Below are positions 15,104-19,581 of a DNA stretch of 19,581 nucleotides, piece by piece. Origin of the DNA: Zymomonas sp. (GTDB taxonomy: Bacteria > Pseudomonadota > Alphaproteobacteria > Sphingomonadales > Sphingomonadaceae); the NCBI GenBank assembly GCA_027489105.1, contig JAIYAJ010000158.1:1-19581 (forward strand). Direction: 5' to 3'. Within the stretch, counting starts at the first letter, position 1. The number at the start of each line of letters is the position of its first letter. Below the pieces are notes generated by a model. The model was given only the letters and a program-made list of their open reading frames with translations. It did not search any database and had not been told where the DNA came from. A program made the translations under genes and the position numbers.

Positions 15104-16333
15104 TCAGGAGGCGGCAGGGTCGGCAACGGCCTGTGCCGCCGCCACCACGCGCAACAGGTTGCCGCTCCAGATCTTTTCGATCGCCGCGTCGTCATAGCCT
15201 GCCGCCCGCAGCGCGGTGGTGATGCGCGACAGCGAGCCGGCATCCCTCATGCCCGTCACCCCGCCCCCGCCATCGAGGTCGAGGCCGATGCCGACATGGT
15301 CTGGGCCAACGACTTTCAGCGCGTGCAGCAGATGCGCCATGAAGTCGTCGAAGCTCGCATGCTCGACCGGATAGCGCGCGACCAGCGCACGACGCTCGGC
15401 GAGCAGCGCGCGATACTCGGCCACCGACAGGCCGGGCTGGTCGATCCGGTCGGACAGGGCCCGCAGCGCCGCATCGCGCTCCTTGTTCCGCGGCAGAGCC
15501 TTCAGATAATGTTCGAAGCTGTTGATCTGGATGACCCCGCCCGCCGCCGCCAGCCGCCGCAGCCGCTCGTCGTCGACATTGCGCGGATGATCGTAGATCG
15601 CCTTGCACCCCGAATGCGACAGGATGATCGGCGCGCGCGATTGCGCCAGAAGCTGGTCGAGCACGGCATCCGACGCATGCGACGCATCGACGACCAGGCC
15701 GAGCCGGTTGGCCTCCGTCACCAGCTCGCGGCCCAGGGGGCTCAGCCCGCCCCAGCGCGGCCCGCCGGGATCGGTCGAACTGTCGGCGAACTGGTTGTTG
15801 GCGAAGTGCACGAGTCCCAGCATCCGCAAGCCCATCGCATGAAAGCTGCGCACGAGGGTCGGGTCGTCCGCCAGCGGATAGGCATTTTCCATGCTGATGA
15901 AGACGACGCGCTTGCCGGTTTTGGCGATACGTTCGGCATCGCCGGCTGTCAGGGCCAGATCCATCGTCTTGTGGTGCGAGGCGACCATTTCGCGGATCGA
16001 CAGCAGTCGCCGGAAGGCGAAATCGCGCGCGGCGGCCTTGCCCGCAGCGTCGAGCGGCCCCTGCGGCGTATAGACCGCCCAGAAGCCGCCATCGAGACCG
16101 CCCTTGCGCATCCGGGGCAGGTCGACCTGGGTGAAATCGACGTCGACGTCGTGCGCGTCCTCGATCCGCCAGCCGGGAAGATCGAGCGAGGCCGGCGTGT
16201 CGAGATGGCTGTCGAGCGTGAGCATCGCCTGATGCCCGCGCCCTGCGGCGGTAACCGAAGACGCCGACAGCAGCAGGAACAGTGCCATCACCGCATGGAC
16301 GGTCCGGTCATTGCTGCTGTTGCGTCTGCGCAT
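15104..16333 (-). CDS. Secreted membrane dipeptidase (peptidase family M19)
   Basis: A protein of 409 residues. ATG 16333 has a strong ribosome site (AGGGGGA, 16340-16346). A signal peptide is seen (VHAVMALFLLLSASSVTAA, residues 12-30), so the enzyme is exported. M19 zinc residues are present: HxD at H43/D45 (LDSHLDTP), the bridging glutamate E149 (FISMENAYPL), H219 (VDASHASD) and H240 (ILSHSGCKAIYDHPRN), and the catalytic Asp region at ~352 (GIGLDLDGGG). The family hydrolyses dipeptides, including those with D-amino acids, and some members act on beta-lactam-like or N-acyl substrates; the substrate here is unknown. Length is typical. It lies convergent to the MscS gene; upstream lies a relic of an extensin gene. 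Confidence 0.93.
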   Translation of the reverse strand: MRRRNSSNDRTVHAVMALFLLLSASSVTAAGRGHQAMLTLDSHLDTPASLDLPGWRIEDAHDVDVDFTQVDLPRMRKGGLDGGFWAVYTPQGPLDAAGKAAARDFAFRRLLSIREMVASHHKTMDLALTAGDAERIAKTGKRVVFISMENAYPLADDPTLVRSFHAMGLRMLGLVHFANNQFADSSTDPGGPRWGGLSPLGRELVTEANRLGLVVDASHASDAVLDQLLAQSRAPIILSHSGCKAIYDHPRNVDDERLRRLAAAGGVIQINSFEHYLKALPRNKERDAALRALSDRIDQPGLSVAEYRALLAERRALVARYPVEHASFDDFMAHLLHALKVVGPDHVGIGLDLDGGGGVTGMRDAGSLSRITTALRAAGYDDAAIEKIWSGNLLRVVAAAQAVADPAAS

Positions 16334-16370
16334 CCCTGTCCCCCTGCGGTCCCGAAAATTGGTTCACCCT

Positions 16371-16385
16371 GGGAAGCTGCTTCCC
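16371..16385. repeat. Short perfect hairpin upstream of the dipeptidase gene
   Basis: GGGAAG (16371-16376) and CTTCCC (16380-16385) can form a six-base-pair stem with a three-base loop, about 40 bp upstream of the dipeptidase ATG. No T tract follows on either strand. It may be a 5' leader hairpin of the dipeptidase mRNA or the end of the preceding transcript. Confidence 0.3.
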
Positions 16386-16493
16386 GGCAAGTGACGACGA
16401 CGGGACATGCGCAGTCGCGACCTCTGTTCCGTGCGCCGGCTCTGCTCGCTCACCTTCCGTCATCGGGCAAGCAGACCATGCGCAGGGCTCAAT

Positions 16494-16520
16494 GTCCATG
16501 CGCGGTCCTGCGCATGGACC
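16494..16520. repeat. Perfect 10-bp inverted repeat next to the extensin relic
   Basis: GTCCATGCGC (16494-16503) and GCGCATGGAC (16511-16520) are exact complements separated by seven bases. The element begins four bases after the relic's stop (16524), so on the minus strand it could act as a strong stem-loop at the end of that transcript, but no U tract follows. The core CATGCGC also occurs nearby at about 16408 and 16478. The 360-nt stretch 16334-16694 otherwise holds only the extensin relic and the short hairpin at 16371. Confidence 0.5.
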
Positions 16521-16523
16521 GGC

Positions 16524-16651
16524 TCAGCGGCAGAAGCTCCAGCCGCCACGCTTTGCCCCTGTTCGAGGTGGAGATGATCGCGGTGCAGCGCGTTATGGTC
16601 CGGCGACAGGACGGTGCCGAAACTGGCGCAGGCGCCGTCGCGGACCTCGCA
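16524..16651 (-). pseudogene. Extensin-family protein, C-terminal relic
   Basis: Reading the minus strand from 16651 gives CEVRDGACASFGTVLSPDHN and then ALHRDHLHLEQG, matching the C-terminal signature of the extensin-like family (PF06904; consensus near VRDGAC..F.TVLSPDYN..H.DH.HL). After EQG the frame breaks: shifting by two bases gives KRGGWSFCR followed by TGA at 16526-16524, which is exactly the family ending. In the upstream direction a TAG codon lies immediately before CEVRD, and sequence with family similarity ends there; the rest of the ~200-residue protein, including its N-terminal signal/membrane part, is absent. So this is a decayed fragment with a frameshift and a deletion, unless assembly errors are involved. 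Extensin-like proteins are exported and of poorly known cell-envelope function. Confidence 0.72.
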
Positions 16652-16694
16652 CTACGCCCGGCAGCCGCCAGATATCCGCAGCCTCCTACTGGAA

Positions 16695-16979
16695 TCAGCG
16701 CCGCGCACCAACTCCGGCCACCGCGCTCCACAGCGCAACTGCGATGAGGAAGGCAAAAGCCATAGCCACAATGGCGAGGGGAAGCGACCCGGTCGCCCGC
16801 GCCGTCGCATGTCCCAACCACAGAAGCAGCAGCGCGAATATGGCCCGCCCTGTGGCGGACAGAGCCTGCCGGATTGCCGGCGCCTCGACCGGCACCGCCC
16901 GCCCGGCACAGGCCGCTCTTGTGCTTCCGACGACAGGATTCTGGATGGTGGTACGGCGCATGTCGATGACCCCTGGCAT
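16695..16979 (-). CDS. Small two-TM membrane protein, unknown
   Basis: A protein of 94 residues. ATG 16979 follows AGGGGG (16984-16989) at a good distance; ATG 16961 is an alternative that also has AGGGG ahead. The N-terminal ~40 residues are polar, then come two hydrophobic helices (AIFALLLLWLGHATARA; PLAIVAMAFAFLIAVALWSA) and a short basic end GVGARR. No family recognised. Upstream lie the tandem repeats and the palindrome at 17002-17046, so expression may be controlled by a repressor. The stop is 44 bases from the extensin relic. Confidence 0.5.
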   Translation of the reverse strand: MPGVIDMRRTTIQNPVVGSTRAACAGRAVPVEAPAIRQALSATGRAIFALLLLWLGHATARATGSLPLAIVAMAFAFLIAVALWSAVAGVGARR

Positions 16980-17001
16980 GGCACCCCCTGGTGCCTGGCA
17001 G

Positions 17002-17028
17002 CCCTTTAGCGGATCCCTTTTAGCGGAT
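17002..17028. repeat. Tandem direct repeat in the leader of the small membrane protein gene
   Basis: CCCTTTAGCGGAT (17002-17014) is followed at once by CCCTTTTAGCGGAT (17015-17028), two copies differing by one T. They lie between the palindrome at 17033-17046 and the ATG at 16979, so on the minus strand they would be in the 5' leader or the core promoter. Confidence 0.6.
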
Positions 17029-17032
17029 TAGA

Positions 17033-17046
17033 GTACCGATCGGTAC
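17033..17046. promoter_or_regulatory. TetR-type operator-like palindrome
   Basis: GTACCGATCGGTAC is a perfect 14-bp palindrome, 54 bp upstream of the ATG at 16979 (minus strand). The core ACCGATCGGT resembles operators of many TetR-family repressors. On the minus strand a possible promoter overlaps it (TTTACG at ~17060, TACTCT at ~17030 with a 19-base spacer), which would suit repression. No regulator gene is present in the window. Confidence 0.45.
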
Positions 17047-17116
17047 ATCACATCCGTAAATGCATCGTTGCCGAAATTGACCGTAGTGGCAGTGATGCCA
17101 TGCACGAGGGGCAGGC

Positions 17117-17141
17117 AAAAAATCGCCGGGGAGACGGCCGA
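17117..17141 (-). terminator. Rho-independent terminator of the DUF5818 gene
   Basis: On the minus strand, ten bases after the stop, TCGGCCG (17141-17135) pairs with CGGCGA (17128-17123) over six pairs with one bulged G and a six-base loop, followed by six T (17122-17117). Stem and T tract fit an intrinsic terminator. Confidence 0.55.
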
Positions 17142-17150
17142 CCTCGACGC

Positions 17151-17357
17151 TCAGACCGGGCCGATCCCCTCGACCGCGACCAGACTGGCACCGAACATGA
17201 CCCCGTCGATCCGCACATGCTCGTCGAGCAGATGCTGCGGAATGCGGTCCATCTCCAGCCAATATTCCCCGCCATCCTCGCACCGCAGAGCAAAGCAATT
17301 GCTCTTGGCGATCAGGCGTCCCGTGCGTGCGAATCGACCCGGCGTCTTGTTCGGCAT
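17151..17357 (-). CDS. DUF5818-type small protein
   Basis: A protein of 68 residues. ATG 17357 has a strong ribosome site GGGGGAG (17369-17363) five bases away. The sequence (ARTGRLIAKSNCFALRCEDG, GEYWLEMDRIPQHLLDEHVR, IDGVMFGASLVAVEGIGPV) fits my memory of DUF5818: a short beta-barrel-like protein with a GxL...FALR.DGG.YWLE...HLLG..VRV.G....L..V..I pattern, frequent in sphingomonads and of unknown role. No signal peptide or membrane helix. It appears monocistronic, with a terminator directly behind it. No gene was found between it and the tRNA. Confidence 0.7.
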   Translation of the reverse strand: MPNKTPGRFARTGRLIAKSNCFALRCEDGGEYWLEMDRIPQHLLDEHVRIDGVMFGASLVAVEGIGPV

Positions 17358-17494
17358 GTCGGCTCCCCCATCAGTTCAGGAGGCACCCTCTCCGAGTGAC
17401 GAGACTATGCCGTTGCCGGCATGAGGCAAGCCCCATGAGCGCACAGACGCAACGAGCGCGCCCGCTGTGGCCTGGATGCAACGCTGTGGGAGAG

Positions 17495-17568
17495 TGGATG
17501 CCCCGTGAGGATTCGAACCTCAATTGACGGAGTCAGAGTCCGTAGTCTTACCTTTAGACGACGGGGCA
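17495..17568 (-). tRNA. tRNA-Gln (anticodon CTG)
   Basis: A full cloverleaf of 74 nt including an encoded CCA (17497-17495): acceptor stem TGCCCCG/CGGGGCA, D arm GTCT-loop-AGAC, anticodon arm ACGGA-CTCTGAC-TCCGT with CTG at positions 34-36, four-base variable loop and T arm TGAGG-TTCGAAT-CCTCA. Reads codon CAG. All stems pair perfectly and the T loop has the TTCGAAT consensus. Confidence 0.97.
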
Positions 17569-17585
17569 TCAAGGACAGAGCGGCG

Positions 17586-17614
17586 CACATAAGGAGGCTG
17601 TCGGCTGCTGTCAA
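17586..17614 (-). promoter_or_regulatory. Promoter of tRNA-Gln
   Basis: On the minus strand a consensus -35 box TTGACA (17614-17609) is followed by a 17-base spacer and TATGTG (17591-17586), a partial -10 box. The -10 lies 17 bases before the mature tRNA 5' end at 17568, a normal distance for a short 5' leader. Confidence 0.6.
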
Positions 17615-17717
17615 CTGATGTCGGGCGCGGTCTTGCCGTGGGCGTCATCTCCCATTACCGTCTGCGCCAAGTGCCATGCATCAGAATGTTGCATGGTGAT
17701 GAAAGAGATCGAACACT

Positions 17718-18770
17718 ATGGCGTCTGGCCCCAATCCAGACGTGTCGCGACCGCATGGACATGGCGGGCGCAGGACACGTACTCCGTCGCTGAACGGGCC
17801 TCCCCGCAACAGCTATGCCGCGCTCGACCTGGGCACCAACAATTGCCGCCTGCTGATCGCGCGACCGGCCGACGACGGTTTCGTCGTCGTCGATGCCTTT
17901 TCGCGGATCGTGCGCTTGGGTGAAGGACTGGCCGCAACCGGCATGTTATCCGAGGCGGCGATGGACCGTGCGGTCAGCGCATTGTCGGTCTGCGCGGACA
18001 AGCTGCGCCGGCGGCGCGTATCGCTGGTCCGCTCGGTCGCCACCGAAGCCTGCCGCCGCGCGGGCAATGGTCGCGAGTTCGTCCAGCGCGTCTATCGCGA
18101 GACGGGAATTGCGCTGGAGATCATCTCCCCCGAACAGGAAGCGCGGCTGGCCGTTCTCGGTTGCCATGCACTGCTCGAACCCGGCGAGGGCACCGCACTG
18201 GTCTTCGACATAGGCGGCGGCTCGACCGAACTGATCCTGATCGATGCCGATCATGAGCCCCCCCGCATCCTCGACTGGTTCTCGGCCCCCTGGGGCGTCG
18301 TTTCGCTGTCGGAAACGGTGCCCCACGCCGGCGACGACCGGGATTCGCTGCTCGACAGCTATGCAAGGATGCGCGCCCGCGTGAATGAGAGTTTCGCCGC
18401 CTTCGCCCCGAAGCTTGAAAGCGCTGGAAAGCCCGGTCGCCTGCTCGGCACCAGCGGGACGGTGACGACACTCGCCAGCGTCCATCTCGACCTGCCGAGC
18501 TACGACCGGCGGCTGATCGACGGACTGGTCGTGCCGGTTCCGGCGATGCGCGACATCAGCGCGCGGCTGGCGGGCATGACGGTCGAGCAGCGCGCCGAAC
18601 TGCCCTGCATCGGGCATGAGCGCGCCGATCTCGTCGTTGCCGGTTGCGCGATTCTCGACGCCATATTGGACATCTGGCCGGCCGAGCGGCTGGGAGTCGC
18701 CGATCGCGGCATTCGCGAAGGCATATTGCGCTCGCTGATGGCGCGCGACCGCGCGAGGCTCGCTTCGTGA
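17718..18770 (+). CDS. ppx: Exopolyphosphatase / pppGpp phosphohydrolase (Ppx/GppA)
   Basis: A protein of 350 residues starting at ATG 17718; the first ~30 residues are polar and poorly conserved, so a slightly different start is possible. ASKHA-fold motifs are present: phosphate-1 loop YAALDLGTNNCRLLI (33-47), catalytic glutamate at about 141 in SPEQEARLA, phosphate-2 loop DIGGGST (164-170), and GTSGTVTTLA (244-253). The enzyme removes terminal phosphate from polyphosphate and, in some members, from pppGpp, in the cytoplasm. It lacks the long C-terminal HD-type domain of the E. coli enzymes, as do other short alphaproteobacterial members; activity on polyP versus pppGpp cannot be told apart. 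Its TGA overlaps the GTG of rlmE (GTGA), so both genes are coupled. Confidence 0.92.
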   Translation: MASGPNPDVSRPHGHGGRRTRTPSLNGPPRNSYAALDLGTNNCRLLIARPADDGFVVVDAFSRIVRLGEGLAATGMLSEAAMDRAVSALSVCADKLRRRRVSLVRSVATEACRRAGNGREFVQRVYRETGIALEIISPEQEARLAVLGCHALLEPGEGTALVFDIGGGSTELILIDADHEPPRILDWFSAPWGVVSLSETVPHAGDDRDSLLDSYARMRARVNESFAAFAPKLESAGKPGRLLGTSGTVTTLASVHLDLPSYDRRLIDGLVVPVPAMRDISARLAGMTVEQRAELPCIGHERADLVVAGCAILDAILDIWPAERLGVADRGIREGILRSLMARDRARLAS

Positions 18771-19468
18771 GCCGGGGCGGAAGCGGCGGCAAGCAGCGCG
18801 TCAAGACGGCCAAGGGCCGGACGGCAGCCTCGACGCGCTGGCTCGAACGGCAGCTCAATGATCCCTATGTCCGCAAGGCCAAGGCCGAGGGCTATCGCTC
18901 GCGCGCGGCCTATAAGCTGACCGAGCTCGACGAGCGCTTTCATTTCCTGCGCGGCGCCAAGCGGGTAATCGACCTCGGCATCGCACCGGGTGGCTGGACG
19001 CAGGTCGTGCGCAAGGTCTGCCCCCAGGCCGTCGTGGTGGGGATCGATCTGCTGCCGACCGATCCGATCGACGGCGCGATCATCCTGCAGATGGACTTCA
19101 TGGCCGAGGAGGCCCCTGCCCTGCTCGCCGAGGCGCTGGGCGGGCCGGCCGACATCGTCCTTTCGGACATGGCCGCGAATACGGTAGGGCACCAGCAGAC
19201 CGACCATCTGCGCACGATGGCGCTGGTCGAGGCCGGCTGCCAGTTTGCCAGCGAAGTGCTGCGGCCGGGCGGAACCTATGTCGCCAAGGTCCTGGCGGGC
19301 GGCGCCGACCACAGCCTGGTGGCCGAGCTCAAGCGGCTGTTCACCACGGTCAAACATGCCAAGCCACCGGCGAGCCGCAAGGACTCGTCCGAATGGTATG
19401 TGATCGCACAGGGATTCAAGGGCGTCGTCGGATCGAACGCCATCCCGGACGAGACGCCGGAAGGCTGA
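18767..19468 (+). CDS. rlmE: 23S rRNA (uridine-2'-O)-methyltransferase RlmE (FtsJ/RrmJ)
   Basis: A protein of 233 residues. GTG 18767 overlaps the ppx stop; upstream codons in this frame lie inside ppx and are not used. The SAM-binding loop DLGIAPGGWTQV (69-80) and the K-D-K-E catalytic tetrad of 2'-O-methyltransferases are all present: K50 (RAAYKL), D134 (LSDMAAN), K174 (YVAKVL), E209 (SSEWYVIA). It methylates U2552 of 23S rRNA in the large subunit, aiding late 50S assembly. A basic N-terminal tail (GGKQRVKTAKGR) is typical of alphaproteobacterial members. Coupling to ppx is a common alphaproteobacterial order. Confidence 0.95.
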   Translation: MSRGGSGGKQRVKTAKGRTAASTRWLERQLNDPYVRKAKAEGYRSRAAYKLTELDERFHFLRGAKRVIDLGIAPGGWTQVVRKVCPQAVVVGIDLLPTDPIDGAIILQMDFMAEEAPALLAEALGGPADIVLSDMAANTVGHQQTDHLRTMALVEAGCQFASEVLRPGGTYVAKVLAGGADHSLVAELKRLFTTVKHAKPPASRKDSSEWYVIAQGFKGVVGSNAIPDETPEG

Positions 19469-19488
19469 TTCCAGAAGGATGATCGGGG

Positions 19489-19581
19489 TCAGCGTATCCG
19501 GATGATCTGACCGGGCCTTGCGCCACCCTGATGGGCGGGGCAGCTCGCCCGCCGGAACTGCTTGTCGAGGCAGAGCCAGAC
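19489..19581 (-). CDS. C-terminal end of an unknown protein (partial)
   Basis: Reading in from the right edge on the minus strand gives an open frame of 30 codons (VWLCLDKQFRRASCPAHQGG, then ARPGQIIRIR) ending in TGA at 19491-19489. Most third positions are G or C, as in the neighbouring genes, and two cysteines are present. It is convergent with rlmE, 20 bp away. Too little is visible to assign a function. Confidence 0.45.
   Translation of the reverse strand, partial: VWLCLDKQFRRASCPAHQGGARPGQIIRIR

Noticed and set aside
15098..16747. Long + strand open frame opposite the dipeptidase gene
   Set aside because: Arg/Gln/His-rich shadow; the minus strand has signal peptide, zinc ligands and a good ribosome site.
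17495..17568. tRNA-Gln as the prophage attachment site
   Set aside because: It is about 8 kb from the last prophage gene with host genes in between, intact, and without an integrase or a partial tRNA copy nearby.
19487..19512. Inverted repeat GGTCAG/CTGACC after rlmE as a terminator
   Set aside because: Only six pairs, a 14-base loop and no T tract; it also lies in the end of the probable convergent gene.

Overview
The window looks like part of the chromosome of a high-GC alphaproteobacterium, most likely a sphingomonad. The clues are the ppx-rlmE gene pair, an exosortase-A-associated glycosyltransferase and O-ligase of the type common in Sphingomonadaceae, a DUF5818-type small protein, an extensin-like remnant and a Pro/Ala-rich membrane protein of a kind I associate with sphingomonads. 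No 16S rRNA is present, so this placement is inference from gene content.

Positions 1 to about 9180 are the late (tail) end of a siphovirus-like prophage, all on the + strand and tightly packed. The order is the C-terminus of a tape measure protein (cut by the left edge), a tail-tip/hub protein with a long Ser/Thr/Asn coiled linker, a DUF4376 protein, an Ala-rich tail fibre, a small coiled-coil protein, two further tail-type proteins (one with a discoidin-like fold), and a holin-like protein. After a 333-nt stretch with no convincing ORF but many potential RNA helices come a 65-aa and a 108-aa protein. Integrase, terminase, capsid and a recognisable endolysin are not in the window.

Positions 9166 to 15086 carry envelope-related host genes. 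On the minus strand are a two-TM, Pro/Ala-rich protein and, upstream of it, a GT4 glycosyltransferase of the exosortase-A-associated type. Divergent from these on the + strand are a 65-aa membrane peptide, the exosortase-associated O-glycosylation ligase and a mechanosensitive channel of the MscS family. The glycosyltransferase and ligase probably act in the surface-polysaccharide/protein-sorting system linked to exosortase A, but no exosortase gene lies here.

Positions 15104 to 17570 are a minus-strand block: a secreted M19 dipeptidase, a broken extensin-family C-terminus, a small two-TM protein with an operator-like palindrome and tandem repeats upstream, a DUF5818 protein with its own terminator, and tRNA-Gln(CTG) with a recognisable promoter. 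On the + strand follow ppx/gppA and rlmE, translationally coupled (exopolyphosphatase and 23S rRNA Um2552 methyltransferase). The window ends in the C-terminus of a convergent unknown gene.

The most unusual signals are the structured non-coding segment at about 8340-8545, the palindrome/direct-repeat element just after it, the extensin relic with a perfect inverted repeat next to it, and the TetR-type palindrome at 17033-17046.
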